A DNA stretch of 64,000 nt from Syntrophaceae bacterium (GCA_013388635.1 JACAEX010000014.1:96492-160491); one strand, 5' to 3'. Counted from the stretch's first letter, positions 19,356 to 28,712 are shown. The notes: a model not told the origin generated them from the letters alone. Numbers and translations: made by a program.

Positions 19356-19631
19356 TCAAGAGGTGTTAGACACACCCCTCTCTTCGTCCACCTCCCCAGT
19401 CTCAAATAATCGTTCATCCCGCTGATAGTCATCCATTTGCGCAGCCCTGATTGATTCCCATCCAAGGCGAAGATCGGGCGGGGAGACCTCGGCAATTTTT
19501 TGGGAAAGTTCTTCTCCAATAATTAATTTTGTAAGCGAGATCACTGCCCTTGCCGCAGCGTCAGCCTCTTTTAAATCCTTCAGGTTCGCCATCTTCATCA
19601 CCGCCTCCAGAAATTCTTTTCGCGTCTTCAC
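19356..19631 (-). CDS. DUF2267 family protein behind a fluoride-riboswitch-like leader
   Basis: The 91-residue protein has the DUF2267 pattern: MKTRKEFLEAVMKMANLKD, then EADAAARAVISLTKLIIGEE and LSQKIAEVSPPDL. These small helical, DNA-binding-like or stress-related proteins have no settled function. The start is GTG at 19631, with a near-perfect anti-SD match (GGGGGTGATC) just ahead. An upstream TTG would remove this site. The leader contains an aptamer that fits the fluoride (crcB) motif followed by a terminator (19652-19734). Expression is therefore predicted to rise with fluoride. Confidence 0.75.
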   Translation of the reverse strand: MKTRKEFLEAVMKMANLKDLKEADAAARAVISLTKLIIGEELSQKIAEVSPPDLRLGWESIRAAQMDDYQRDERLFETGEVDEERGVSNTS

Positions 19632-19651
19632 ATGATCACCCCCTTTCTCCT

Positions 19652-19688
19652 TCAAAAATAAAAACTTCTACCGAGATGCGTAGAAGTT
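19652..19688 (-). terminator. Intrinsic terminator, expression platform of the riboswitch
   Basis: On the minus strand AACTTCTAC (19688-19680) pairs perfectly with GTAGAAGTT (19671-19663) around the loop GCATCTCG, and the T-rich tract TTTTTATTTTT follows. The 5' arm is the same segment that forms the pseudoknot of the aptamer, so folding of the aptamer should prevent termination. Confidence 0.8.
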
Positions 19689-19734
19689 ATCAGTTCCGTC
19701 ATGGGCGGAACGGTTAGAGGCGAACTTCATCGCC
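19680..19734 (-). ncRNA. Fluoride riboswitch (crcB motif) candidate
   Basis: On the minus strand the RNA reads GGCGAUGAAGUUCGCC, then UCUAAC, then the stem CGUUCCG...CGGAAC, then UGAU and AACUUCUAC. This matches the known fluoride aptamer layout: the GGCGAUG hairpin, the A-rich joint, the second hairpin, UGAU, and a 3' strand that pairs with the loop of the first hairpin (GAAGUU with AACUUC). The following terminator uses the same 3' strand. That makes it an ON switch for the DUF2267 gene. Confidence 0.8.
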
Positions 19735-19979
19735 ACAAATTTTGCTTCCAGGCCATTATCATGCAAAAAAAAGAGAAAGTCAAATTTTAAGAGCACCTAA
19801 CCTGCTGAAACAATTTGGCCTTTTACCTCATTTTTTTCTCTAACACTTTTTGTCCCCCTTACCCCATTTCCAAGGACGCCTCAAATGGCGTCGACCGATC
19901 CTAAAAATACCTAACAATTTCGGTAAAGTCTCGCTTGCGATAGGCCTTTGTAACCCCATAATTTATGGCAAAATTTCCC
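19735..19979. other. AT-rich intergenic region
   Basis: This region lies between the divergent DUF2267 leader (minus) and the fhs promoter (plus). It must hold the promoter for the riboswitch transcript, but I cannot single out a convincing -35/-10 pair. No gene is visible. Confidence 0.4.
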
Positions 19980-20008
19980 TTGACAAAAAAAAACTCTTAT
20001 TTTAGTAT
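19980..20008 (+). promoter_or_regulatory. Sigma-70 promoter of the fhs operon
   Basis: A perfect -35 TTGACA (19980-19985) is followed after exactly 17 bases by TAGTAT (20003-20008), four of six matches to the -10 consensus. The spacer starts with a run of A. A very similar site (TTGACA then A-run) lies at 46983 ahead of metF. The leader to fhs would be about 215 bases and contains the hairpin GCGGAG-TTAGT-CTCCGC at 20165-20181. Confidence 0.7.
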
Positions 20009-20229
20009 CCCAACCGACATTGTGATTATTAGCACATAAACCGCCCTGCCTGAAATGCCATTTTGTACAAAGTGATAAAAGAAAGGGGGGATCATTCAGT
20101 TCAAGGTTTGGGATCGTTTTGGATCGAAGGTTATAGATCAAAACAACATTAGCCCTAACCCTCCGCGGAGTTAGTCTCCGCTTCCAAAAAAGAAATAAGA
20201 ATCTGAAAAAGAAAGGGGGATTCGAACAC

Positions 20230-22017
20230 ATGCCATTTACCATTTCCAAAAAGTATATCGATGCAGATCCGAGAAAGCTTCCCGACTGGCAGATTGCGGA
20301 TATAGCTGAAGAGACTATGCCCACTGTAGAGGAATGGCAGGATAAATTGGGTCTCAAAAAGGATGAGATCATTCCTTACGGAAGGTTGTGTAAGCTTGAT
20401 TTTATGAAGATTATTAACCGCCTGAAGGATAGACCCGACGGAAAGTATATCGAGGTCACAGCCATTACCCCTACCCCTCTGGGAGAAGGAAAGACAACAA
20501 CCAGTATGGGTTTGATCGAGGGACTTGGAAAGAGAGGGAAAAACGTTGGGGGATGTATTCGCCAGCCTTCAGGCGGTCCAACGATGAATATCAAGGGTAC
20601 TGCTGCAGGGGGAGGGAAAGCTCTGCTCATTCCGATGACCGAATTCTCCCTGGGCCTTACCGGTGACATCGACGCCATTACAAACGCTCACAATCTGGCC
20701 ATGGTTGCCCTCAACGCCCGGATGCAACATGAACGAAACTACGACGATGCGGAGCTGGCCAAGCGGAACCTCAGACGCCTCGATATCGATCCTACCAACG
20801 TGGAGATGGGCTGGGTGATGGATTTCTGCGCTCAGGGTTTACGGAACATTGTGATCGGACTCGGGGGTAAGATGGATGGCTTTATGATGCAATCCAAGTT
20901 CGGCATCACGGTAAGTTCTGAGCTTATGGCCATCCTCTCCATTGTCCGGGATCTGAAAGATCTTCGTGAAAGGCTGGGGAAGATTATCGTGGCCTACGAC
21001 AAGAAAGGCAAGCCGGTCACGACTACAGATCTCGAAGTGGCGGGTGCGATGTGCGCCTTTATGCGGACTACAATCAATCCCACTTTAATGTATACAATAG
21101 AATATCAACCTTGTCTGGTCCATGCCGGACCTTTTGCCAACATCGCCGTTGGCCAATCCTCAATTATTGGTGACCGCATCGGCTTGAAGATGTTCGATTA
21201 TCATATCACGGAGAGCGGCTTTGCTGCTGACATCGGTTTTGAGAAGTTCTGGAATGTGAAATGCAGGCTGAGCGGGTTGAAGCCTAATGTTTCGATCCTA
21301 ACCGTAACAGTCCGGGCACTGAAGATGCACGGAGGCGGACCTGCTGTCGTGGCGGGGCGACCCATCCCTGATGAGTACACAAAGGAAAACCTTCAGCTTC
21401 TCGAAAAAGGGATTGTCAACATGACACACCTCATCGGGGTGATCAGAAAATCGGGGATCAGTCCGGTGGTCTGCATCAATACATTTCATACCGATACCAA
21501 AGACGAAATCGCCATGGTCCGGAAATACGCCGAACAGGCAGGCGCTCGTTGCGCAGTTTCTGAACATTGGCTTAAAGGTGGAGATGGAGCATTGGAGCTT
21601 GCTGACGTGGTCCTCGATGCCTGTAACGACAAAGTTGATTTCAAGTTTCTCTATCCTCTCGAGATGCCGCTGCGTCAACGGGTTGAGACCATTGCAAAAG
21701 AAGTCTACGGAGCCGATGGTGTTTCCTGGACTCCGGAGGCTGAAGCCAAAGCCAAAAGGCTTGAGGCCGATCCTAACTTTAAAGATTTCACCACCATGAT
21801 GGTCAAGACCCATCTGAGCCTTACGCACGACCCGACTCGTAAGGGAGTGCCCAAGGGCTGGATCCTGCCGGTCCGGGACATCCTGGTCTTCGCCGGGGCC
21901 AAATTTCTCTGCCCGATGACCGGGACGATCAGCCTGATGCCAGGAACGAGCTCTGATCCTGCCTTCAGAAGGATCGATGTCGATGTCAATACCGGCAAAG
22001 TGACAGGGCTGTTCTAA
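20230..22017 (+). CDS. fhs: Formate-tetrahydrofolate ligase
   Basis: The 595-residue protein activates formate with ATP and tetrahydrofolate to 10-formyl-THF, the first step of the methyl branch of the Wood-Ljungdahl pathway after formate. The P-loop-like ATP motif [12 protein letters not shown] is near residue 80, followed by [19 protein letters not shown] and [12 protein letters not shown], all family signatures. The length is slightly above the common 555-560, with an N-terminal extension. The ATG has AAAGGGGG ahead. folD follows about 130 bases later, so the methyl branch genes are grouped. Confidence 0.97.
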   Translation: MPFTISKKYIDADPRKLPDWQIADIAEETMPTVEEWQDKLGLKKDEIIPYGRLCKLDFMKIINRLKDRPDGKYIEVTAITPTPLGEGKTTTSMGLIEGLGKRGKNVGGCIRQPSGGPTMNIKGTAAGGGKALLIPMTEFSLGLTGDIDAITNAHNLAMVALNARMQHERNYDDAELAKRNLRRLDIDPTNVEMGWVMDFCAQGLRNIVIGLGGKMDGFMMQSKFGITVSSELMAILSIVRDLKDLRERLGKIIVAYDKKGKPVTTTDLEVAGAMCAFMRTTINPTLMYTIEYQPCLVHAGPFANIAVGQSSIIGDRIGLKMFDYHITESGFAADIGFEKFWNVKCRLSGLKPNVSILTVTVRALKMHGGGPAVVAGRPIPDEYTKENLQLLEKGIVNMTHLIGVIRKSGISPVVCINTFHTDTKDEIAMVRKYAEQAGARCAVSEHWLKGGDGALELADVVLDACNDKVDFKFLYPLEMPLRQRVETIAKEVYGADGVSWTPEAEAKAKRLEADPNFKDFTTMMVKTHLSLTHDPTRKGVPKGWILPVRDILVFAGAKFLCPMTGTISLMPGTSSDPAFRRIDVDVNTGKVTGLF

Positions 22018-22148
22018 GTCATCGTAATCCCCGCTCCCTATTTCTGACCCTTGCGGAAGAGAAATTTGGGGGTGGGGATTCTCATTTAAGGTTTGTCTCC
22101 TATAAGTTTAAAACGGGAAATCCGCTGTTAAAGAGAGGAGGGGGAAAG

Positions 22149-23036
22149 ATGACGGCGAAATTGATCAATGGCAATGAGATCGCTCAACAAATTCGCGAGG
22201 AACTGAAACAAGAGACCGCCCAGTTAAAAGAGAAATATAATCTTGTCCCGGGCTTGGTCACTATCCTTGTGGGTGAAAATCCGGCCTCGGTGAGTTATGT
22301 GACCGCCAAGCAAAAGACCTCCAAGGAGTTAGGGTTTTATTCCATTCAGGACAATCAACCTGCAACCATTACGGAAGAAGAGCTTCTGAAATTGATTGAT
22401 AAGTATAACAAAGACCCTAAAATCCATGGGATTCTCGTTCAGCTCCCTCTTCCCAAACATATCAATGAAACCAAAATCCTCTATGCGATCGATCCGAAGA
22501 AAGATGTCGACGGCTTCCATCCGGTCAATGTGGGGAAATTGATGATCGGTGAGGCCGATTATCTTCCCTGTACTCCAGCTGGAATCCAACAACTTCTCAT
22601 TCGAAGCGGTGTAAAGATTGACGGGGCTGAAGTCGTGGTGGTGGGGAGATCCAACATCGTTGGAAAACCGATTGCCAATATTCTTCTTCAGAAACAGAAA
22701 GGAGCCAATGCCACGGTGACGATCTGCCATACGGGCACCAGGGATATGGCCTTCCATACCCGGAGGGCAGACATCCTGATCGTGGCTGCTGGAAAACCCA
22801 AGGCGGTTACCGCAGATATGGTCAAGGAAGGAGCGGTGGTCATTGACGTGGGTGTCAATCGAATTGGAATGACCCCTGAGGGAAAGGCCAAGCTATGCGG
22901 GGATGTCGATTTCGATGCCGTCAAAGAAAAAGCCAGCATGATTACCCCTGTGCCCGGTGGCGTGGGTCCCATGACCATTACTATGTTAATGATGAACACC
23001 GTGAAAGCAGCCAAACTGCACGGAGGAATTAGCTAA
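22149..23036 (+). CDS. folD: Methylene-THF dehydrogenase / methenyl-THF cyclohydrolase
   Basis: The 295-residue bifunctional enzyme interconverts 10-formyl-THF, methenyl-THF and methylene-THF, usually with NADP(H). The active-site region SYVTAKQKTSKELG contains the conserved Tyr and Lys. ILVQLPLPKHIN, then KDVDGFHPVNVGKL and VVVGRSNIVGKPIA follow as in the family, and the end is PVPGGVGPMTITML. AGAGGAGGGGGAAAG provides the ribosome binding site. It is the second gene of the fhs operon. Confidence 0.97.
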   Translation: MTAKLINGNEIAQQIREELKQETAQLKEKYNLVPGLVTILVGENPASVSYVTAKQKTSKELGFYSIQDNQPATITEEELLKLIDKYNKDPKIHGILVQLPLPKHINETKILYAIDPKKDVDGFHPVNVGKLMIGEADYLPCTPAGIQQLLIRSGVKIDGAEVVVVGRSNIVGKPIANILLQKQKGANATVTICHTGTRDMAFHTRRADILIVAAGKPKAVTADMVKEGAVVIDVGVNRIGMTPEGKAKLCGDVDFDAVKEKASMITPVPGGVGPMTITMLMMNTVKAAKLHGGIS

Positions 23037-23111
23037 CTGAGATTTCTTCAAAAACGATCATTCATGATGAGAACGGCTCCTCAGTGAAGACTCTCTCTGC
23101 TCTTTAAGGTT

Positions 23112-23131
23112 GGGCTTCGGCTGGGAAGCCC
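23112..23131. other. Intergenic hairpin after folD
   Basis: GGGCTTC pairs perfectly with GAAGCCC around the loop GGCTGG. No T tract follows, so it is more likely a pause or RNA-stability structure than an intrinsic terminator. The 233-base gap around it holds no gene. Confidence 0.35.
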
Positions 23132-23270
23132 GCTTCTTCTGAGCCTAAAGGGTTAAAGATTAAGGTTTGAGATAAAGGGAATATCCCTTAACCTCTGACC
23201 TCGATCCTCTAACCCGATAAGAAACGGGCATCGTTAATCATTTTGGGGAAATTCCTACTCTTCAGGCTCC

Positions 23271-23939
23271 ATGAAACCGATCTATATTTTTATTGACGGA
23301 AAAGAGATTGAGTGCTTTGAGGATCAACCCCTACTATGGGTAGCTCTGGATCATGGGATATATATCCCCAATCTCTGTGCCTTACGGGAAAGGGCAGAGC
23401 CCTATGGAGCATGTCGACTTTGTTATGTCGAATCCGAGGGAGAAGATCGGCCAGTGACCGCATGTACCACAAAAGTGAGGAAGGGAATGGTTATTAATAC
23501 CAAAGGACCAAAAGCCCTCAGGCTCGCCCGAACGGCCTTTGAACTCATCCTGAGTAACCATCCGGTCAATTGTGCCCATTGTTTAAAGAGTGGCTCCTGT
23601 GAATTGCAGAGGATCGCTCGGCATCTGGGAATTAAACTAAATTCAAAAAAATATAAAAAATTTATAAAGGATCTGCCTGTTGATGAGACCAGCCCGATAT
23701 TTATCTACGATCCCAATAAATGTGTGCTCTGCGGGAAATGTGTTTGGCTTTGCCAGGAGAAACTCCATACAGGAACCCTTGGTTTCGCTTATCGCGGTTT
23801 CTACAGAAGGGTCACCGCTTTTGGAGATGAGCCCGTCGGGTTATCCGATTGCAGGGATAAGATCGAATTGGTGGAGATCTGCCCTGTCGGTGCTTTTGGG
23901 GCAAAGGATAGACAGAGAATAAAAAGAATAGGAGGATAA
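23271..23939 (+). CDS. HoxU/NuoG-like [2Fe-2S]/[4Fe-4S] electron-transfer subunit
   Basis: The 222-residue protein matches the N-terminal module of NuoG and the HoxU subunit. A plant-type [2Fe-2S] domain comes first, with Cys in the region NLCALRERAEPYGACRLC and TACTTKVRKGM. The His-Cys cluster motif follows as HPVNCAHCLKSGSCELQ, and then a ferredoxin-like motif CVLCGKCVWLCQ. It should pass electrons between NuoF-type flavin subunits and a partner enzyme. NuoE- and NuoF-like genes lie 7.5 kb downstream beyond the CODH/ACS genes, so these three probably form one NADH-linked module. No hydrogenase or formate dehydrogenase catalytic subunit is present in the window. Confidence 0.85.
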   Translation: MKPIYIFIDGKEIECFEDQPLLWVALDHGIYIPNLCALRERAEPYGACRLCYVESEGEDRPVTACTTKVRKGMVINTKGPKALRLARTAFELILSNHPVNCAHCLKSGSCELQRIARHLGIKLNSKKYKKFIKDLPVDETSPIFIYDPNKCVLCGKCVWLCQEKLHTGTLGFAYRGFYRRVTAFGDEPVGLSDCRDKIELVEICPVGAFGAKDRQRIKRIGG

Positions 23940-23942
23940 GTT

Positions 23943-24830
23943 ATGATTATCATAGGTGAAAATATCCATGTGATTGCGAAGGACGTGTCGGCGGCGATCA
24001 GAGAGAGGAACGCAAGCGTGATCCAGGGGCTTGCCAGGGAACAAACCCAGTCAGGGGCGCATTATATCGACTTAAATGTGGGACCGATGAAAAAGGATAC
24101 CGAGGAGACCATGAAATGGCTGGTCAATTGTGTTCAGGATGTAAGTGATCTTCCATTGTCAATTGACACCATGAATCCAGTAGCCATGGAGGCTGGATTA
24201 AAGTATTGCAAGAAAAGACCTCTCCTGAACTCCGCTTCTGGAAAGAGCGACTCCAAGTCACAAATGCTTCCCCTGGCCAAAAAATATAACTGTGATGTGG
24301 TCATCTCGGTGATGACGGATAAGGGAATGCCTCCGGAGGTGGAATCAAAGATAGAGAGTATTCTGGAAACCGTCGCCTATGCCAATGAGCTGGGGATTCC
24401 CAATGAAGACATCTGGGTCGACCCGATCATTCTTCCTGTGAGCACAGCGGGTGAAGGGCAGAATATCGCCGTGGGAAATCTTGAATTTATCAAGATTCTC
24501 CAGGACGTCCTTCCTGGTGTCAAGTCAACCGTTGGACTTTCCAATATCTCCAATGGCGTTCCGGCTCACCTAAGACCGATCCTCAACCGAACCTATCTGG
24601 TGATGCTTGCACGAAACGGACTCTATTCAGCCATTGCCGATCCCCTCGATGAAGAATTGATGGCCTTGATGAGAGGGGAACTTCCTCAGATCACCGATCT
24701 CATCTACAGAACGATGGATGGCGAGGAGATCGATCTCTCCTCTTTATCTCAGAAAGAGGTGGCCTATGTGAAGACCGCAAGGGTCCTCCTGGCTCAAACC
24801 CTTTATTCAGATGCCTGGTTAGAAATTTGA
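23943..24830 (+). CDS. acsE: Methyl-THF:corrinoid/iron-sulfur protein methyltransferase
   Basis: The 295-residue protein is a pterin-binding TIM-barrel methyltransferase. It moves the methyl group of 5-methyl-THF to the cobalt of the corrinoid iron-sulfur protein. Family blocks are IIGENIHV at the start, HYIDLNVGPMKKD, LPLSIDTMNPVAMEAGL, and PLLNSASGKSD. GLSNISNGVP and the C-terminal AxAxxL-type region are as in AcsE. AGGAGG lies before the ATG. It is placed between the HoxU-like gene and cdhD, as expected for a bacterial acs operon. Confidence 0.93.
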   Translation: MIIIGENIHVIAKDVSAAIRERNASVIQGLAREQTQSGAHYIDLNVGPMKKDTEETMKWLVNCVQDVSDLPLSIDTMNPVAMEAGLKYCKKRPLLNSASGKSDSKSQMLPLAKKYNCDVVISVMTDKGMPPEVESKIESILETVAYANELGIPNEDIWVDPIILPVSTAGEGQNIAVGNLEFIKILQDVLPGVKSTVGLSNISNGVPAHLRPILNRTYLVMLARNGLYSAIADPLDEELMALMRGELPQITDLIYRTMDGEEIDLSSLSQKEVAYVKTARVLLAQTLYSDAWLEI

Positions 24831-24897
24831 TAAAAAATTTATGAGTCACTATTGAAATAAAATATTTTTGTTTGATAATTTTTTTAGGAGGTGAAGA

Positions 24898-25674
24898 ATG
24901 GAATATAAGGCGCCGAAGGAGGCTTATAAAGGAGTGGTCAGAGAAGTCACGATTGGAAAGGGTGATAAGGCATTGAAAATCGGAGGAGAGAATATTCTTC
25001 CCCTCCATTTTTTTGATGAAGGGTCACTCCCCAATCCACCGAGATTTGCTTTGGAAGTGCTCGATATGGAACCTGCGGATAAGGTCCCTCATCTTCTCGA
25101 ACCCTTTGGAGACGCCATTTCCGACCCGATCAAATGGGCAAAAAAATGCGAAACATTCGGCGTTGACGCCGTCTGTCTTACGCTCGTCAGTACCGATCCT
25201 GCTGAGAAGGATGCGCCTGCCGATGGAGCAGCCCAATTGGTAAAGAGGATGGCCTCCGAAATAAAAAAGCCCCTGATCGTTTATGGATCTGGAGATGAGA
25301 AGAAAGACGCAGAAGTCCTTCCCAAGGTCGCGCAGGTTTGTGCTGGCGAGAATCTCCTGATCGGACCGGTCCAAAAGGAGAATTATGAGGTGGTGGGCAA
25401 GGCCATATTGGACAATGGCCATGTAGCCATTGCGCAGAGTCCACTCGACATCAACCTTCTCAAGGAATTGAATGTCAAGCTCTGCAAATTCTTACCTCCG
25501 GAGAGGGTGGTCATCGATCCCTTATCCTCGGCACTGGGTTATGGGATTGAGTATAGCTTCTCCCTGATCGAGAGGGTGAAACAGATCGGAGTGATCACCA
25601 AGGATAGCATGACCATGATGCCCATCATCGCTAACCTCGGCGATGAATGCTGGAAGACAAAACAGGCGAAGTAA
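24898..25674 (+). CDS. cdhD: CO dehydrogenase/acetyl-CoA synthase delta subunit, with in-frame stop
   Basis: This is the small subunit of the corrinoid iron-sulfur protein, a TIM-barrel partner of CdhE. Family blocks include EVLDMEP, FGDAISDPIKWAKKCETFG and PLIVYGSGDEKKDAEVLPKVAQ, and IDPLSSALGYGIEYSFSLIERV near the end. The frame stops at TAA 25672-25674 (after ECWKTKQAK), giving 258 residues, shorter than the roughly 300 normal for AcsD. The missing tail is still encoded in the same frame up to 25800, so one nonsense change or a sequencing error is likely. A truncated protein would lack the last conserved helix-strand of the barrel. AGGAGG lies ahead of the ATG. Confidence 0.9.
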   Translation: MEYKAPKEAYKGVVREVTIGKGDKALKIGGENILPLHFFDEGSLPNPPRFALEVLDMEPADKVPHLLEPFGDAISDPIKWAKKCETFGVDAVCLTLVSTDPAEKDAPADGAAQLVKRMASEIKKPLIVYGSGDEKKDAEVLPKVAQVCAGENLLIGPVQKENYEVVGKAILDNGHVAIAQSPLDINLLKELNVKLCKFLPPERVVIDPLSSALGYGIEYSFSLIERVKQIGVITKDSMTMMPIIANLGDECWKTKQAK

Positions 25675-25800
25675 AATAGGACACAGGGATTGCGCTGGGA
25701 GGGAATCACGGCTCTATCCCTCTATCTGGCCGGAGCGAATATCCTGGTCTTGAGACATCCCGAAACACTTAACTACCTAAAAGAAACCCTAAGGAGGTAA
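25675..25800 (+). pseudogene. cdhD: In-frame C-terminal tail of cdhD after the TAA
   Basis: In the same frame as cdhD, 41 codons read NRTQGLRWEGITALSLYLAG, then ANILVLRHPETLNYLK and the end ETLRR. Tails of this kind (RGxxWExxTA...GADxLxxRHP) close AcsD/CdhD proteins. Its last codons AGG AGG TAA also form the ribosome binding site for cdhA, six bases before that ATG. This coupling shows that the original cdhD gene ended here. Confidence 0.75.
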
Positions 25801-25806
25801 TGGTAA

Positions 25807-28113
25807 ATGGCGGAGTTAAAGGAGATTACAAGAAAGTTAAAGGAGATTCATGAGAAGATCAAATCGGAGATTCCCTGGGAGCCGATCGGACATACGCCCA
25901 TGCCTGAGATCGCCGACCTCAGGAACTGGGATATGAAACTCCTCCAGACCTACAAACCCTTCTATGCCCCGTTCTGTGACCTTTGCTGCTTTTGTACCTA
26001 CGGTAAGTGTGATCTCACAGAGGATCGAAGAGGAGCATGTGGGATCGACATTGGAACTCAACAGGCCAGGTTTGTGCTTTTGGCCTGCCTGATGGGATGT
26101 TCGGCCCACGCCTCTCATGCCGGACATATTCTGGAGGTCTTAATTGAGAAGCATGGACCAGATAAGAAGATCAATCTGGGAACTTCTGTAGAGCTGGAAG
26201 CACCGAATATAAGAACAGTTCTCGGGTTAAAGCCTGAGACGCTGGGCGATCTAAAAATAGCGATCGAATATGTTTACAAAGAGATCGCCCACCTTCTTGA
26301 TTCCACCCATATGGGTCAGGAAGGAAGCTGCCTGGATTATGAATCAAAATCTTTACATGCCGGGATGCTGGATCATGTCGGAATGGAGGTCGCTGATATT
26401 GCTCAGATTGTAGGATTTAACTATCCCACTTCTGTTGCGAATACGCCATTGGTTGACCTGGGATGGAATTCGGTCGATAAAACAAAACCGATCATCTGTT
26501 TCATTGGCCATAACCCTGCAACTTCAACGGTCGTTATTGATTACCTGCAGGAGAATAATCTTTACGATAAGGTTGAGGTTTGCGGAGTATGCTGTACTGC
26601 CTTAGAGACCACCAGGTATTCTGATAGGGCTAAAGTGATCGGTCCATTTTCCCGCCAGCTTTTTTACATTAGAAGTGGCATTGCCGATGTCATCATGACG
26701 GATGAACAGTGTATTCGGACCGATATGCCACAAGAGGCTACCAAAGCGGGCTCAGCCCTGATCGCCACCCTTGATAAGGTGATGTATGGATTGGAAGATG
26801 CGACCGAAATGGATACCGGTGAAATCGTCAAGAAGATGGTTGAGGAAAAGAAGCATTTCGCCATTCTTGATGGCAAGAAAGCAGCTGAAGTGGCTGTAAA
26901 AGTGGCCATGGCCATTGCCCCTCAGCGTAGGAAGCAATGGTTAACAGAACAGGAGGCAACCGAGCTGGCCAAGAAATGTGGTCTCTGTGGGATGTGTGAA
27001 CAGGTTTGCCCCAATTTATTTGATATCGGAAGGGGAGTCAATGAAGTGGCCAAAGGGAACTATGAGGTGATCAGGGAAATATTTAATCTGTGCGTGGGTT
27101 GCGGCAAATGCGAAGAGGAATGCCCTCGAAACATCCCGATTCTAAAGATCATGCAGGTCGGCGCAAGTAAAGAAACTTACAAGATCAGAGCAGGTCGTGG
27201 TCCGATTATGGATACGGAGATCAGAACCGTAGGCGCACCGATCACATTGGGAACGATTCCTGGAGTGGTGGCATTAGTGGGTTGTTCCAATTTTCCTGAC
27301 ATTCGAGACCTGGCAGAGATCGTGGATGAATTTGCCCGAAGAAAATATATCGTGGTCGTTTCAGGATGTACGGCCATGGCCGTAGGGATGTGGAAGGATG
27401 CAGATGGAAAGACCATCTATGAAAAGTATCCCCCTGAATTCGATGCAGGCGGAGTAGTCAACGTCGGCTCCTGTGTGGCAAACAGCCATATCTCGGGAGC
27501 TGCGATCAAGATTGCTAACATCTTTGCTGCCCTGCCTCTGAGGGCAAATTACGAGGTCATGGCCGATTATGTGCTCAACCGAGTCGGTGCGGTAGGCATT
27601 GCGTGGGGGGCTTATTCTCAGAAGGCGGCCTCCATTGCCACAGGCTTTAACCGATTGGGAGTCCCGGTCATTCTCGGCCCACACTCTTCTAAATATCGGA
27701 GGCTCTATTTATCAAGAAAAGATGAAGACGAATGGAAGGTGATGGATGCACGAAAGAAGCAGATTGTGGAGACCGGTGAGCCTTCACCAGAACATCTTGC
27801 CTATGTTTGTGAGACAAAGGAGAAGGCCATGGTGATGATTCCCAAGCTTTGTATCCGAAAGAATGATACACCTCAGGGAAGGGCGATTAAATTGAATCAC
27901 TATATCTCTCTTTACAAGAAGTATATGGGAGGTGGGCTCCCGGAAGACCTTCCTCTCTATGTGAGGAGAGATGCGGACATCCCTCTCGTCTATAAAAAAG
28001 AGGTCAAGGCTTACTTAACTCAGATTGGCTGGAAACCCAAGGAACCGGTTGGACTTCCCACCCTGATCGGGACTTATCCTACAAAGGTTCCGGTGGATTC
28101 GGTCATTCACTAA
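25807..28113 (+). CDS. cdhA: CO dehydrogenase alpha subunit of archaeal ACDS type
   Basis: The 768-residue protein oxidises CO or reduces CO2 at a Ni-Fe-S C-cluster. The N-terminal cysteine set CDLCCFCTYGKC (residues about 58-70) builds the B/D-type clusters. Two extra ferredoxin motifs appear as CGLCGMCEQVCP (about 390) and CVGCGKCEEECP (about 428). These insertions and the length are typical of CdhA of methanogens and not of bacterial AcsA/CooS. The C-cluster region includes GHNPATSTVV, VCGVCCTALETTRY and GSCVANSHI. The epsilon subunit gene follows, which also fits the ACDS type. AGGAGG of the cdhD tail serves as its ribosome binding site. Confidence 0.93.
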   Translation: MAELKEITRKLKEIHEKIKSEIPWEPIGHTPMPEIADLRNWDMKLLQTYKPFYAPFCDLCCFCTYGKCDLTEDRRGACGIDIGTQQARFVLLACLMGCSAHASHAGHILEVLIEKHGPDKKINLGTSVELEAPNIRTVLGLKPETLGDLKIAIEYVYKEIAHLLDSTHMGQEGSCLDYESKSLHAGMLDHVGMEVADIAQIVGFNYPTSVANTPLVDLGWNSVDKTKPIICFIGHNPATSTVVIDYLQENNLYDKVEVCGVCCTALETTRYSDRAKVIGPFSRQLFYIRSGIADVIMTDEQCIRTDMPQEATKAGSALIATLDKVMYGLEDATEMDTGEIVKKMVEEKKHFAILDGKKAAEVAVKVAMAIAPQRRKQWLTEQEATELAKKCGLCGMCEQVCPNLFDIGRGVNEVAKGNYEVIREIFNLCVGCGKCEEECPRNIPILKIMQVGASKETYKIRAGRGPIMDTEIRTVGAPITLGTIPGVVALVGCSNFPDIRDLAEIVDEFARRKYIVVVSGCTAMAVGMWKDADGKTIYEKYPPEFDAGGVVNVGSCVANSHISGAAIKIANIFAALPLRANYEVMADYVLNRVGAVGIAWGAYSQKAASIATGFNRLGVPVILGPHSSKYRRLYLSRKDEDEWKVMDARKKQIVETGEPSPEHLAYVCETKEKAMVMIPKLCIRKNDTPQGRAIKLNHYISLYKKYMGGGLPEDLPLYVRRDADIPLVYKKEVKAYLTQIGWKPKEPVGLPTLIGTYPTKVPVDSVIH

Positions 28114-28129
28114 TAAGGAGGATGAAGAG

Positions 28130-28687
28130 ATGAGTCAGTTAGCCCCGTTAATGCCATATCATCGAGTGAATATTCTGACAGGGACGAGGACGGCCAGATT
28201 GGTAGAGGATCCAGTGGAGTATGCCAAGCAGATTCAAAAAGCCCAGCGTCCCCTCCTTGTCCTCGGCCCTCGCTTGCTTAAGATCACTCTGGGTGAGAGG
28301 TTGCTCATTGAATATGCCCTGGACATTGCAAAGGCAAAAAATATCCCCACCTGTGCGACGGCCACGGTAAAATCAAAGATGGTGGAATTAGGAGTCCCAC
28401 CCGACAGTGTTTATGACATTGTTGAGATCGTCAATGCCCTGAAAGATCCAAATTGGAGGGGTGTGAGGAAAGAGGGGAATCACGATCTCGTCTTGTTCTT
28501 CGGTTTCAGGACCGATCTCGGGGAGCAAGGGCTTTCAGTCCTTAAGCATTTTGCACCCCATCTGAAAACGATGACCCTGTGTAAATACTATTACCCTCAT
28601 GCTGATTTTTCCCTCCCCAATATGAGAAAAGATGAGCAATGGAAGAGTTTTCTCGAAGGGCTGATCGAAAATCTGAAGAAGGAATAA
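28130..28687 (+). CDS. cdhB: ACDS epsilon subunit
   Basis: The 185-residue protein matches the CdhB family, which binds CdhA and is thought to guide electron flow. Recognisable parts are KAQRPLLVLGPRLL (about residue 37), IPTCATATVKSKMVELG and DLVLFFGFRTDLGEQGLSVL. It has a DHS-like Rossmann fold without a cofactor motif. In bacteria it is expected only where the archaeal-type CdhA is present, and it is found here directly downstream of cdhA. AAGGAGGATGAAGAG precedes the ATG. Confidence 0.9.
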   Translation: MSQLAPLMPYHRVNILTGTRTARLVEDPVEYAKQIQKAQRPLLVLGPRLLKITLGERLLIEYALDIAKAKNIPTCATATVKSKMVELGVPPDSVYDIVEIVNALKDPNWRGVRKEGNHDLVLFFGFRTDLGEQGLSVLKHFAPHLKTMTLCKYYYPHADFSLPNMRKDEQWKSFLEGLIENLKKE

Positions 28688-28712
28688 ATCGTCCTACGAA
28701 AGGAGATCTGAG

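Noticed and set aside
20165..20181. Hairpin GCGGAG-TTAGT-CTCCGC as a terminator before fhs
   Set aside because: It is followed by A and not by T on the coding strand, so it is noted only as a leader structure.
23112..23131. Terminator after folD
   Set aside because: The 7-bp stem is perfect but no T tract follows, and the operon appears to continue.
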